Of a stretch of 64,000 nucleotides of DNA, positions 36,601-47,017 are shown in pieces (position 1 is the first letter of the stretch; each line of letters opens with the position of its first letter). The notes under the pieces were generated by a model, which saw nothing but the letters and a program-made list of their open reading frames with translations, was not told the origin of the DNA and ran no database searches. The stretch is from Nelumbo lutea (taxonomy: Eukaryota > Streptophyta > Magnoliopsida > Proteales > Nelumbonaceae), in the NCBI GenBank assembly GCA_022828595.1, contig JAKGHH010000002.1, positions 41,076,222 through 41,140,221 of the forward strand. Direction: 5' to 3'. Position numbers and translations under genes: made by a program.

Positions 36601-39600
36601 TGAAAGTTTAAATACTGAATTGTCAAATTTTAATATTCAAAAACCAAAATGGCACTAGACCCAAAATAGAGGGTACTAATCGCGAATTTTCCCTTACAAA
36701 TATGACAAAAGAAATCAATCATATATATTGTTAATGATAAATTACACAAAGCCAAATGCTATGACAAAAAATATAAAATAAAATAAAATAGATCCTGAGG
36801 GGGCATTAATTAAGCTAACCTGTAAAGGTTGAGGGCAATTTGCATCCAAATAATCTTGTAAAGTAGCTTCGTCATCTTCAAGAACATCAGCACCAGTAAA
36901 AACAATGATCAAATAATCAGTAATTTTAGGTCCAAAAAGACCCCTCAGGACCTGAATTGCTTCTGCTTCTTCTTCAGTAAAACGGCTCCTAACTGATAGC
37001 ACCAATAAAATTGCATGGATCCCATCTTTTGCTAAATTGATACAGTTAGCAATCTCTTTGCTTACATTATCCGATCCAACTGCAAAATCAAATAATCCTG
37101 CAAAAGCTTATAAGTTAGGATGTCTGTTTTCCAGCTCCACAAGTATGTCTAAAATAAAGTGAATGGAAAACTAAAAAAATATCATAAATTATATAGTAGT
37201 TAATTATTAGGGACACTTAGACCGATACAACTCTACAAGATCTTAGCTATTGTGCCAAGACTCTTGCATACAAGCCATAAGAAAAACAAAAAAAAAAAAA
37301 AAACAAACTCTTACATACACTTAAGGGTGGGACCGGATACTAGTAGGCATAACAAAAGAAGTAAGGGTGTATATGGACCGGTTTTGGATTGGACCCCATC
37401 CAAACTAAAATTAATTTGGATGGATTGGACAGACCAATAAAACATTGAATTGGACCAATACAAAATTAATGGTCCAAAGTATTTATCATATTGGATTGGA
37501 CCCAGTCCATCCATAATAAATTTATATTGGATTAGGTTAGATTGAGCCAATATCTGGTTCATTAATAGAAGATAAGAATATAGGTGTTAATAGACCAGGT
37601 TTGGATTAAAAACCAATCCAAGTTAAAATAAATTTGAACGGATTGAATGGCCCAGACATTGAACTGGACTGGTCCAAAATATTCAATGGACTGGATTGGA
37701 CCTAGTCCATTCGTATTGAACTTAAATTGGACTGGATTGGATTCCACCAAATCCAATCCAATTGACACCCTTATTGGAAGCGTTCAGTGAGCACTTAATA
37801 AAAAAAATCTACAACTCTACAACTGTCTCTTTTTCAAGGATAGGGTTGGGCTAATTTAAGGAACCGGGATTTCTTACTCACTTTTCCTATCCATTTTCTA
37901 TACACCGTAAATTGTAGTCACAATCTCTCCATTCATAATAGAGATGTGTGGCTCCAATTCACGGCAGGTAAAGAGTGGATAAGAAAAGTGAATAGGAAAT
38001 CCCGAGTGTATTTTAAGGGATATGTGTCTAAAAATTTTTAAAATGCTTAAAGGTGCTCGTGAAAAACCAAAAACCAATCGTCATAGGCCTTCAATTGTCA
38101 TAGGCTCAATTATTTGTCCATTCTCGCCCATCGATCTCTACCCAAACCTTATTTCTCATCCATCCCTCTCTCAACATTTCATTCATTGTCTTCCATTTGA
38201 AATGTGGGAAAACCATTCTCCTCTAACCTGTCTAAACCGTGGCATGTCATGCCTCTCAGGCGGAGACAGAATTCCACGCAAGAAAAAACTCACATCGGCG
38301 ACAAGATTTCCTACAAACGAAAACTCTTCATACATCATTACCTCACTTTGATGTCTATCTACCACATACACCACCTATATCTCTCTCTTAGAGATAAGGA
38401 AAAAAAAAAATATATATATATATATATATTTGAAATTGAGGAAGGTCAAAAAGCCAATTGATTAATTTGGTTTTAGTTTTGATTTCAGAAGCTGAGAATC
38501 GGTTCGGTTTCAAAACATTGCTCATAATTCGATTAACCAAACCTTGAGCCCCCCCTACATACACTCAACCTCATCTATTTTATTATAATATATAAAAACC
38601 TCCACCTATTATTCTTTAATAAATAAATAAATAAGAGCCTCCCATTTACAATGAGAGAACCAAGGAATTGTGATTAAATAGACCATGTGTGAATGACTGC
38701 CATTGCTATTCTAACTAATGTGGTTCTATTGTATATTGATGATCTTTTTACCGAGGAATTGTGATTAAATAGACCATGTGTGAATGACTGCCATTGCTAT
38801 TCTAACTAATGTGGTTCTATTGTATATTGATGATCTTTTTTCCTATCTTATTACTTGGTCATGAATTCTGGCTGGAACAACATGCTTAGCCAACTACTAA
38901 TACATTACCCCCGGTTCATAGCTAATCTTGGTAATAGCAATAATACCAACCATAATCCTTCTAATGTTGTTTATCACCTCAGTCCAACCATCAGACTATG
39001 GGTGGTAGCTGGTGGACTTAATTAGTTGCACCCCTTGTAACTGGAAGAGTTCCGTCCAAAAAAAGACTAATGAAGACGAGATCATCCTTGTTAGAAATAA
39101 TGGACTGTGGGAAACCGTACTACCTCTCTAACGAAGAGGCCAACAATTGTAGACGTCCAACGGTGTTAACACCATTGGAGAGTAACACCTGAGTGGCCTC
39201 CCAAAGGGGATCGATGCATGGTAATAGATAGACCTGGCAATTGGGTTGGATGGATTGGGTTCGGGTTTGACTAAAATACCTCTGGTTGATTTTGGGTTGT
39301 GTTAAATTTCAGGTTGAGTTGTCAAATGCTAGACCCTAACCCTAAATGTTTGGTTCTGGGTTGACTCGTGGGTCAATTCAGGTCATCCCAAAAAATAATT
39401 GAAATTAAAAAAAAATAAATGAAAAATGCCAAAATTAAATGAATTAACCTTAAAATTCTACATATAAATTAAAAAACTTGAATATTTAACAATTCAAAAG
39501 AGTAAAAATTAAATAGTAAACATTAAAGAATGAAAACTTCTAACAATGTATAAATAATCTGAATTAGACCTAACAATTCAATCCAATCGAACCCAGGTTT

Positions 39601-42580
39601 TTAGGTTGGGTCGGGTCATTCTCAAATTTAGATAACTAAATATGAGACCCTAACCCTGGTTTTTTGGGTTGGATTGGGTCAAATTTTTGTCAGGTCTAAT
39701 AATAGTTTAATAGTAGCTCAGTCCTTGTAGTAGAGGTTAGATTAGAGTCCTTAATAGAATACCCAAGACTAGAGTCAGGCCATCGTTACAGCTAATCCTT
39801 ATTGGGATGGTAGAACACATATAACTAATGTAACCTAGGTTGTCTAGAGAAGGCATCTGCTTTGCTATTGGCTGCCCGAGATCTTGTTAAAATCAAGCAA
39901 AGGTGCAGGAGGATATATAGGCGGGGAGTTCACTAGTGATTTGAGGCTTTCAAATGCCTCCTATGCTTTGCTGGTCTAAAGGGAACACATCCTTTTTTGA
40001 GTAGGGATGTCAATAGGACTGGTAGAAGACTGTATCCCTTGCTGTGTTTGGTTTGAAGGAAAAGGAAGAAAAAAGTAAGAAAGCCTATACAAGCATAACC
40101 TTAATGAAACAATGGTATAGGTTTGTATAAATTTCGCTACCTTATGTTGTGTTAGGTTTCTATAGGTTTTTCTAACTTTTTCTTCCTTTCCTACCTTTTC
40201 CTTCAAACCAAATATAGCCTTAATGAAGGGACGATATAGCAACCTCTTGATGGAATAAGCCCTGATGTTATTGAGGGCTTTCTCATACCTTGTTCCGTTT
40301 TTTTAAATTTCTTTCTTCGAGAATAAGGATAGTGGTATGGTCTTATGTTTGTTGGGACATCTCTTGAAAATAGTGGGATCTGATGATCATGCTCCCGTCA
40401 AGGTGGAAAGTTTTGTTTGCCCCTGAAAATGGGAGGAGCTCTTTCAGTTGTCTACTATTAGTGCACCTGATCCACTAAGTTATGGGTCGTGGTCAGAACT
40501 CAGAACTGGGTGCGTACGGCTTATTTCCTAGATGATGGGTTGACTTGGACCTTGGACCCTAGGTTTGATTGAGCAAAGATACCAGGCTCGTTGGGCTTGG
40601 AGCCTTGGTGGCTTAACCTTATAAATGCACTTTGAATAGAGAATACCATTCAACTAAAATCCATGGTTAGATGGGCACAGTCCTAGAGCACTAGCCCAAG
40701 TTGCCTTTTGCCTAGAACAACTGGGCTCGACTAGATAGAGGTTGACCATGAATGGATGGGCTTGAATACGCACTACTACGGTACTACGCTTGTTTGGAAT
40801 CCCATTGCATTGCATCAAAGTACCATTTGCCATGTGGATCTTGAATGTTGTTGTGGGTTGGACAGGTTGCCCTAATTATTTGACGAACACCCCTGCCACA
40901 AAATTCGAGTACTGCCACTGTCGATAAAGGATAGACACGTGGCATCCCTTTACATTCCCTGGTACCCGCAAGGTTTGAGGGGATGATAAGCCTGCATGAG
41001 CCCATAGTGAAATTTTGGGCTCTTCTTGCTGCATCTTAGGCCATTCTTGACCTAGCATAGGCCCTCCATGGCGCCAATAGTGCTCACCCAAGTCCTAACC
41101 ATTCCCATCGATTTGCAGGATGAAGACCTGTTGTGACTTGCATCAGTGGTTCAATGGCTAGGTTCGAACTTCTCAAAAGTCCTTTGTCTATGTAGGCCTG
41201 AATTTCGGCCCAAGACAATTTCTTAAAGGGTATAATGGAGCTAGATCCCATGTCACTCGGTTTCTCCAGTAGAGTATCTTGCTTATTGGGCCCTAGCCCA
41301 TCAACATTTGAAAAGGGCATAATAGAGTACCCAAGACAAGGGCCTGGTCTCCCTACAATCCCCTATCCTAACACTATATTTCTGGTATCATTTCACTTAA
41401 AGGGCTGATTGGATATTTGCATATAGAGGTGCCTAATACTCAAGAAATTATCTTCAGGATTTGGAAAAAAAATGATAAAACCATTATAAACTAATATCCA
41501 ATTTGTACCAGAATTCGTATATGTAATAGTTGTATAGTCATTAAATATTACCAATTGATGAATATAAAAATCAATTCAGGTGGATAATCAATACACAAAC
41601 TGAAGATACCAACTTGTGTACTTGACCATTTCAAGTTTCTACATATCTCCCTTATGGATTTAATTTAAGATTAATAAATCATATGGTGATCACCATTCAT
41701 CATCCCTCCACTGGGAGGAAATTTTGAGATCTATGGCAGAAAGTTCACTATATTTGATACTCTCACATTGTATATAAAACAGACAAAAGCTCAGTCAAAG
41801 TAATTAAGGATGGATTCAGATTCAAATATCCAAAAGCTATCTGTTACTCTCTGCTAATGTACTAAACATTGCACCTTGTGTACGCATGCAGGAATTATAG
41901 GTCGAGGATACATGGTCATAGGGTGTAACTTTTAAAGCTATATTAATTATGCAATATTTACAGTCTATCATGGTTTTTGAACCGTTATTGATCCAGATGG
42001 TTGGATCATTCGGTCTGGAAATCATCCATGCAACTGGTTCTGTTTCACCCTAGAACGGGTTTTATATCGAAAAACCTTGTCTTTGTCAGCAACCTACTGA
42101 TCCCGGGTGATTGAATCATCCAACCCATATGACCTGGTGAAGGATTTTTTATCATTTTTTCATTTCAATTATTTTTTATTTTTTTAAATTGTGATGGGCC
42201 ATCATCCATTTGGACCAGACAGTCGAACTGCTAACCAAACCGGTGGCCAAAGGTTTTTAAAACATTGCAGCCTACAGTGTTCACTGTGTTGGTATAATGA
42301 AACATGTTTTGGAACTGTAGAATTAATCAAAAAATGAAAAACTTGAGCAATTAATCAAGAGACACAACTTTATGATCTTACCAGGAGTGTCAAGGACATT
42401 AACACCTCGACCATCTCCCAGAACACCCCGCTGAAGTTCAGCTTTTTTTGTAATTGAACCAGAAGCAACTTTTGACTTGAAGGCATTCCTCTGAAGAATG
42501 CTATTTCCTGTTGCACTTTTGCCATTGCCAGTACGTCCAACTAAAGCTAGGGTAACCTCATTGGGTTTGGACAAAGCCAT
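25279..42580 (-). CDS. AIG1/IAN (GIMAP-like) GTPase, five coding exons over 17.3 kb
   Basis: Exons on the - strand: 42580-42382, 37097-36820, 34446-34282, 34201-34070 and 25497-25279. Together they make 993 nt, 330 residues plus stop, all joined in frame at GT-AG sites. The AIG1 G domain covers about residues 9-160: P-loop GRTGNGKS, then VNVLDTPG (G3), a conserved HAILLVLSVRSRFTEEE block, and VFTGADVLEDD (the G4 position). The rest is a charged coiled coil (about 200-310), a proline/arginine-rich turn and the last four residues CAIM, a CaaX-like prenylation signal. Plant IAN proteins are about 300-350 residues, so the length fits. The family hydrolyses or binds GTP, often at membranes, and responds to pathogens or stress in other plants. 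No inactivating change was found. A possible 5' UTR acceptor (TTATGCAG) ends at about 42601. Introns 1, 2 and 4 carry transposon debris. Confidence 0.9.
25630..25971. mobile_element. hAT-like MITE relative, one end clear
   Basis: The right end reads CAGCTCGAATCCACCCCTA, and the inner part (AAGCTTGGCTTG, GCCAAGTATTC) matches the reverse complement of the left end of the element at 55421-55863. The AT-rich core is also similar. The left end is not clear. Confidence 0.5.
27330..27880 (+). repeat. LTR-like repeat, copy 1 (in intron 4 of the AIG1-like gene)
   Basis: It shares a long colinear series of blocks with 32540-33095 (CAGTTTCCCTTCTAAGCTTAT, CACCACTCTTTTGTTTAT, CAAGAGGTTAGTRTTTC, TATCTCTTGCTA, TAAGAGACTATCA). 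Identity is modest, so the pair is old. After its end comes TTGTATCAAAGC, close to a tRNA-Met primer-binding site, which suggests the 5' LTR of a + strand element. The outer boundary is not resolved. Confidence 0.55.
27881..29628. other. Interior of the intron-4 element, no clear protein
   Basis: The stretch after copy 1 of the LTR-like repeat has no frame that I can match to gag, protease or integrase. It may be gag-pol decayed beyond recognition, or a non-coding interior. A (TA)n run lies near 28388-28401. Confidence 0.4.
29629..30780 (+). pseudogene. Copia reverse transcriptase-RNase H fragment
   Basis: From QMDIKTTFLNEELEEEIY (29629) through LLTNGYSRNDSDRCVY, CLYIGDMLIMG (the catalytic YVDD has become YIGD) and TKDLGEANVILGIKI, then RNase H blocks SSTMEAEFIAVE and HCDSQAVIA, and a C-terminal KNLADLLTKP. 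Everything N-terminal is missing or unrecognisable. The YVDD-to-YIGD change removes a catalytic aspartate. It lies in intron 4 of the AIG1-like gene, on the opposite strand. Confidence 0.88.
31376..32195 (+). repeat. Probable 3' LTR of the copia fragment (right end approximate)
   Basis: The purine tract TGTGGGGGAT (31366-31375) is followed by TGTTAGAGGGTG, the expected start of a copia 3' LTR after the pol. CT-rich and GA-rich tracts follow. The end is not fixed, and no 5' partner was found in the window. Confidence 0.5.
32540..33095 (+). repeat. LTR-like repeat, copy 2
   Basis: Direct-repeat partner of 27330-27880, ending ACTATCAACTACA. With copy 1 it brackets about 4.7 kb that includes the copia pol fragment at 29629-30780. 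Confidence 0.55.
33636..33674. repeat. (AT)n microsatellite
   Basis: About 19 uninterrupted AT units, within intron 4 of the AIG1-like gene. Confidence 0.95.
34070..34201 (-). CDS. AIG1-like gene, coding exon 4
   Basis: An 80-nt intron separates it from exon 3. It has 44 codons, rich in Glu, Lys and Ala (ELQALAKKEAARLQEEMQ), a coiled coil. It ends GAAACG|GTATAG; reading on into the intron meets TAG after one Val codon. Confidence 0.85.
34282..34446 (-). CDS. AIG1-like gene, coding exon 3
   Basis: Acceptor GATGCAG|GAAGTT and donor TTACAG|GTGAAG; exactly 55 codons in phase 0. It encodes LQLCKHRTALFNNKTKN and GGKPYTNELF, both recognisable features of plant AIG1 proteins after the G domain. Confidence 0.9.
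34630..36060 (-). other. Possible LINE-derived segment in intron 2
   Basis: Read on the - strand, 34630-34690 resembles a plant L1 tail (TTGATTGATGAATTTC before an A-rich end). The GC-richer part at 35100-36000 has short open frames but no reverse transcriptase motif. This is a guess based on tail style and composition. Confidence 0.25.
36240..36660. mobile_element. Long-TIR MITE in intron 2 of the AIG1-like gene
   Basis: The two halves are imperfect reverse complements: TGCAATTGGTCCCTGAACTT near the left end against the complement of GCCATTTTGGTTTTTGAATA at the right. Further paired blocks include ACAAATGCCC and AAGAAAGTTGGGGTC. Boundaries are approximate to a few bases. Confidence 0.6.
36820..37097 (-). 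CDS. AIG1-like gene, coding exon 2
   Basis: Acceptor TTTTGCAG|GATTAT; the split Gly codon is completed to give DTPG-LFDF. The exon encodes the middle of the G domain, including the LVLSVRSRFTEEEAEA and FTGADVLEDDEATL blocks. Donor is ACAG|GTTAGC, phase 0. Confidence 0.92.
37362..37773. mobile_element. Two-monomer hAT-like MITE, copy 1
   Basis: It starts TAAGGGTGTATATGGACCGG and ends ATTGACACCCTTA. Inside are two related units of about 200 bp, each running from a TTTGGATT start to a GGACCTAGTCCAT and TGGATTGG block, joined at about 37570 by AGAATATAGGTGTTAATAGACC. The same build is seen at 61921-62333 and 62559-62922. It lies in intron 1 of the AIG1-like gene, beside exon 2. Confidence 0.65.
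38663..38844. repeat. Two-copy 91-bp tandem duplication
   Basis: 38663-38749 and 38754-38840 are identical over 87 bases, with a unit length of 91. No difference was seen, unlike every other repeat here. Confidence 0.95.
38860..41330 (-). mobile_element. Decayed Ty3-gypsy element in intron 1 of the AIG1-like gene
   Basis: On the - strand the parts come in order. A gag end (41320-41084) reads FKKLSWAEIQAYIDKGLL. A protease near 40900-41050 reads GLSSPQTLRVPGN and then, in a shifted frame, IDSGST. An RT start near 40330 reads NIRPYHYPY. An RNase H/RT end lies near 39850-39990 (AYEAFESLKSLV). An integrase end near 38900-39060 reads QGVQLIKSTSYHPQSDG. A hAT-like MITE (39229-39698) is inserted before the integrase part. 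Many stops and deletions; no LTRs identified. Confidence 0.72.
39229..39698. mobile_element. 470-bp hAT-like MITE inserted in the gypsy remnant
   Basis: Ends TAGACCTGGCAA and the reverse complement of TAGACCTGACAA. Flanked by GTAATAGA and ATAATAGT (8 bp, six matching). GGGTTGGG-type subterminal repeats occur near both ends. Confidence 0.6.
41969..42267. mobile_element. 299-bp hAT-like MITE in intron 1
   Basis: Ends CATGGTTTTTGAACC and the reverse complement of CAATGTTTTAAAAACC, flanked by CAGTCTAT and CAGCCTAC (8 bp, two mismatches). A second copy lies at about 58318-58590 and a partial one at 4975-5075. It sits about 115 bp from coding exon 1. Confidence 0.55.
42382..42580 (-). CDS. AIG1-like gene, coding exon 1
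   Basis: Starts at ATG 42580 (MALSKPNEV) and carries the P-loop GRTGNGKSATGNS. It ends after the first base of the Gly codon of DTPG, at CTCCTG|GTAAGA. It is preceded by a GTG codon and an acceptor-like TTATGCAG, so this ATG is the probable start just inside the exon. Confidence 0.92.
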
Positions 42581-43191
42581 CACACAAGGAGCAAAATTAT
42601 CTGCATAACAATCGAAAGGAACTCATCAATATGCACTTCTTTATGAAGATTGCTAGCTAGAATTATGGAAGTCTAAAGAATGAAATATGACTGGAAATTA
42701 CAGACGGAAATACATTTTATCCATTTTAGGTTCAATCAAATGGAGACTTAACATAGAATCCCACGGACTCGAATACTACTTACCGGAGAAACGAGATCTT
42801 TGTTTTGTCTTAAGCCTGCTGGAAGAGGAGTCTGCTTGAAAATGCACATAGAAGTGGTCTAAATTAATGGGGGCCGGACGAAAGCTGGAGATTGATTGGT
42901 ATTGTCAAAACTGACTAATTTATTCGGACACCAACTTTGATTGGCACTAAGCCAAAACACAGCGAGGACTGAGGAGTCTCATAGTGGGAACGCATACACG
43001 GCTTTCCAAGTTCTTGAAATTTATTCCATTTATCCTGTCGGTTAAAGGAATTGGATCCTTTCTTCCCAAAAGAATCGGTTTTTGTTCTACCTCGTCCAAA
43101 GGAATTGGATACTCTACATCGTATTCAGGCAAATTTAAGAAAAGCATATGAAGGCCATTACGCAATGTTGGGTCCTTAACCTTCTAAAAAT

Positions 43192-43385
43192 GAGTTCAAA
43201 TTAGCGTCCCACAAGAGGGTGCCCCACAATGTCCCACAGCACATCCCATCAGTGTATTGGGAACATGTCCCGATGATAATACCACAAGTGATGAGACATT
43301 ATCCGGAGTTGTTCTCAATACACACCACTGGGATGTGCTGTGCGTCGTTATGGGGCACCCCCTTGTGGGGGGCTGATTTGAGCTC
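43192..43385. mobile_element. 194-bp MULE-like MITE upstream of the AIG1-like gene
   Basis: Long inverted ends: GAGTTCAAATTAGCGTCCCA against GAGCTCAAATCAGCCCCCCA, continuing through GGTGCCCCA and CAGCACATCCCA. Flanking 9-mers TCTAAAAAT and TCTAAGAAG could be a decayed 9-bp target duplication, as Mutator elements make. It lies about 600 bp upstream of the start codon. Confidence 0.6.
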
Positions 43386-43639
43386 TCTAAGAAGTTCTAC
43401 ACCCGTATTATCATATAGGAGTTGAAATAGTAAGGTGGCATTTGATAATACTTTTCAGACTATAAAGTCTGAAAACTTTACTTTTCATATGTCAATGAAG
43501 TTTGGTTTAGGTCTGATTAAAGGATCTGAAACACAAATTCAGTTCTGAATTGGTAAAACTTGGTTTCATGTCTTACAAAATTAGACACATTTCAGACAAA
43601 ATAAATGACAATAATGCTCTCATTATTGTCATCTATTTA

Positions 43640-44070
43640 ACAACAACAACAACAACAACAACAATAATAATAATTAATATTATTACTATTTATTTAAATA
43701 ATAATATGTTTAATAATAATCAATATTGTTATAAATATTTATTATTACTTAACAAATATTATTTCTCTATTTAAATAAAAAATAATATTATAATAATATT
43801 TATCTAATAATAAATATAATATTATTAAATAGTTATAAATAATATCATTTTAGTTTAAATAAATAATAATATTTAGTATTGATATTTATATATTAATAAG
43901 AATATTTCATACCATATTTATTATTAATAATTAAAATATTTTTACTTAATACCAGTTAATAATAATAAATAAATATTATTTTTAATTAAATAATAAATAA
44001 TTATTTATTTCAAAAATATAATATTAGTTTACTGATAGAATATTATTTTTATTCTTTATAATATGCACAA
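43640..44070. repeat. Extremely AT-rich low-complexity tract
   Basis: (AAC)n followed by more than 350 bp of TAATAAT-like sequence with almost no G or C. No gene. Confidence 0.85.
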
Positions 44071-44794
44071 ATAGTCTACTTATAAGGGTAAAATAGTAAA
44101 CTTCACTATTTCAGATGTTGGAGAATTGTTCCAACTCAAATCATTTCTACTTCTTTTCATATTTTATCCCCGAATAATATCTTTTTAACTTTTCAGATTT
44201 ATCAAACACAACCAAAGAGTGCATTTGGTTCACACGAATAGAGGATTGGATGGAATTGGAATCAGAATGAGTCCAACTGTTTGGCTGGGCAGAATCGGAA
44301 TCCAATTCCCTTTCCTGGTGGAATTGTATTCCCCCATTTGAGGAAATGGTCATTCCCTCCCCCTCCCTTGGGAATGAACTCCCATTCCAACTGATCCTAA
44401 TTTTCATTTATATTCCTGTATGGACCAAACAGACTATGAGAATAGACTATTTTAATTCCAATTCCAACTGCAAACCAAATGGCTGGACACTAAGTTCTTA
44501 TCTTCCCGGCATGCTTTATATGCCTTACGGTGAGTTATATCATTTACATGCAATATATGACAATTTACAAACATGGATGTTAGCTCCAGCACTTGGTCCC
44601 TATATAGTTTCTCCTTCTATGATCAGGGAGCAAGTGAAACAGAACTCCACAATCCTTTTAGCACCACATAGAACTTACAGTTGAGGATCACATAGAACTT
44701 GTAGTTGTACACGAAACAGAACTCCATTCTACTTTAGAGGGAGTTTGAGTTGTTAGTTCGGATGCCTCTGCTGCTATCACCCTTCCATGTGGAT

Positions 44795-45570
44795 TCAGTA
44801 GATCATGCGTAGTTCAATTGTTAGATAGATGGCATTCTTTTGTTCCTCGCATTCTTTTGGAGTAACATTTGTTTTGATTAATTGATTTGGGTCCTGACTG
44901 ATGTTATTGTGAATTCTTTTGTTCCTCGCATCCCATACCAGACAGATGGCAATGAAAATCAGTTGCAAGAGATCGATTTTAGTCTCCTTTTGCAGGTTAG
45001 GTTCCAAAACTTATTGCCAATCCAGAACACAATGTGTGCCATCCTAGAATAATCCAATTGGTGCTGATTGAAATTAATATTCAAAGCAAACCAAACAGCT
45101 GAAGCACAAGTGCATGTAATTAAAAATCAAACGGTGGGTAGTTTTCAACTCCATCCCACATAGGTTGCATAATTTTTTCTTTTTATCTTTCATAAATTGT
45201 AATCGGTCTTTAGTTGGAACTCCTCCCCAAAACAGCTTCCATATAAACAATTGATTCAAAGGGAATCTTGATTCTCCAATTACTGTTTCAAGGAATAGTA
45301 GAAGAAGAGGAAAAAGGTTGTTTTAAGAATTTCTGATATGTAGACTGCACTGTGTATAGCAGTGAGAATTGGAGTGCTTCGATTGCAATAGATCTTGCTA
45401 AAGTTGTGGAAAAACATGTATTTGAAGAATGTAATCCGGCATCCGTTCCTCAAAAGATTTGCTTTATCAATTTCACATCCAATAACCCAATAGGCAATAA
45501 CAAGTCTTTCACTTTCAAAGTTTCAACTGACCTAAGATGCTTATGCTTGACAAGTGGAAAACCAAAAGAC
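44795..45570 (-). pseudogene. LINE (non-LTR) reverse transcriptase C-terminal fragment
   Basis: On the - strand: a VKDLLLPIGLLDVKLIKQIF block near 45530, then LFIWKLFWGGVPTKDRL and LCNLCGMELKTTHRLI near 45110-45250. This is the zinc-binding region after RT in plant L1-type elements (CX2C then H). It ends with AICLVWDARNKRIHNN near 44900-44960. Several stops. Confidence 0.8.
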
Positions 45571-45639
45571 AATGTGGGAATTCACGGATCATAAAGAATA
45601 TTAAAGCAACAACCGTTTTTTACTTGTGATGCTGCTAAA

Positions 45640-46440
45640 TCCGAGGTAGTGCATGAATCGAGGAAGGCAATCAGATACTCCTTGTTGATAGGTCGGGGCT
45701 GAGCTCCAAGGATGAGGCCGCGCTTCGAGATCTGTGATTAAGAAAAGAGTTAGAGGCCCAAAGAATTATCCTCGAGTAAGTACTCCAACGCTCAAGTCAA
45801 TAGGAGGTGGTGGATGGCCGGTCCAAGCTATAGGGATGCTGGTCCAAGCTAATTAGTAGTGTGGGTGTTCGAAGTCCAAAAGTCCCTTACCTCGAGCATG
45901 GAGTGCCTTTTTATAGTCAGAGGGTCCGTATCTTGATCGGATTAGGCTTCTGGGGTTGTTGGGGTGAGGTTAGCCACCGAAGTATTCAGGATAGAGTCCC
46001 ATTCCCCAACGGAGTCCTTATTCCTCTTTGCCCGTAGTTGTGCTCATCTACATGACGTGTGGTTGACATGACTGAAAGGAGAAGATGGGGGGCACCATAA
46101 TAGTGTAACTCGGCTGGGGTATGCCGATGTGATGGGGGGGCCAACATAATAGTGTAGCTCGGCCGAGGTATAGCAATGTGGCCGAGCTAGACTGGTGTGG
46201 CCGGGCGATAACTAGGCAGCCACGTGTGATAACTAGGCGGTCACGTGTCCTACAGGGCCAACTCAGCCATGACCCGAATACCACTCCCCTAGTTCTAAAG
46301 TCAAGAAATGAAGTAGTCCAATTCGTTCTTCGGCCGAAGAACTTCAAGTTGATGTCTGGATGGGCGTCTGACCTCTTTGGGGTTCCTTGGCGCCTATTGC
46401 AATCTTGAGAATCGGGTAGTATGGAACATGGCCGAGGAAT
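45640..46440. repeat. Gypsy LTR-like fragment
   Basis: A GC-richer block with CTCCAACGCTCAAGTCAA at about 45783 (the motif seen in the LTR at 14603-15505 reads GTCAGAGTGTTCC / CTTAAGTTAG), and repeated CTCGGCCGAGGTAT and GGCCACGTG-like units at 46100-46260. No coding sequence seen. Confidence 0.4.
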
Positions 46441-46878
46441 TGAATATGATATAAGCCAGTGGTTCAAACCGCTGCCTTAGGTAACTAACCATTTTTTGGC
46501 AAAATCTAAGCCGGCAGTTCAGACCGCTGCCTTAAGTAGTTGGCCAATTTGGGAAAAACATAAGTCGGCGGTATACTTTTATTTGTACTAGCGGTTTCCA
46601 ATGCTGGTTTTTAAAAAAGATTTTTTTTATTTACTTTTTCCCAATGGTGTATAATTGTTGGTATAGGGAGGGATAAGCCGGCAATTTTGAGAAACCGCTG
46701 GCAATGCTTCAATTCAATGGCCTAAGTTAGTGCCACCTATGCTGATAGTTTTATGTAAATATCACGGCAGTCTATATTTTTGCCAACGGTGGCTATACCG
46801 GTAAAGAAAGACCGCTGGCAATCATGAAATTTGTGCCAACGAATCTAGACCACCGGCTAAAACCTATTTTTTGTAGTG
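46440..46878 (-). mobile_element. CACTA (En/Spm-type) element end
   Basis: The right end, read on the - strand, is CACTACAAAAAATAGG, the classic CACTA terminus. Inside it are several subterminal copies of ACCGCTGGCAA / GCCGGCAGTT in both orientations (46455-46830). The other end and any transposase are missing; the left side meets the LTR-like block at about 46440. Confidence 0.8.
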
Positions 46879-47017
46879 TATATATTATAAATATATATTT
46901 ATAATATATAATATATTATAAATAATTTAAAATATACTATTTTATTTTTATTATATATAATACTGTGAAAATTGAGATACCGATGAATCGAACAGATGGT
47001 TAACTAAACCGATCAAC

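Noticed and set aside
36238..37780. Possible extra AIG1 exon between exons 2 and 3
   Set aside because: Exons 2 and 3 already join in phase and give family-like sequence across the junction; nothing in the intron adds coding sense.
42947..43165. 72-codon - strand frame upstream of the AIG1-like start
   Set aside because: It is in a position where a 5' exon could lie, but has no acceptor/donor pairing with exon 1, begins near no clear promoter and matches no family. Not enough to call.
45352..45594. 80-codon + strand frame
   Set aside because: The - strand of the same bases reads as the LINE fragment, which is better supported.
46048..46467. 139-codon - strand frame
   Set aside because: It crosses the LTR-like and CACTA border sequence and is Pro/Ser/Thr-rich with no motif; likely a product of GC-richer repeat DNA.
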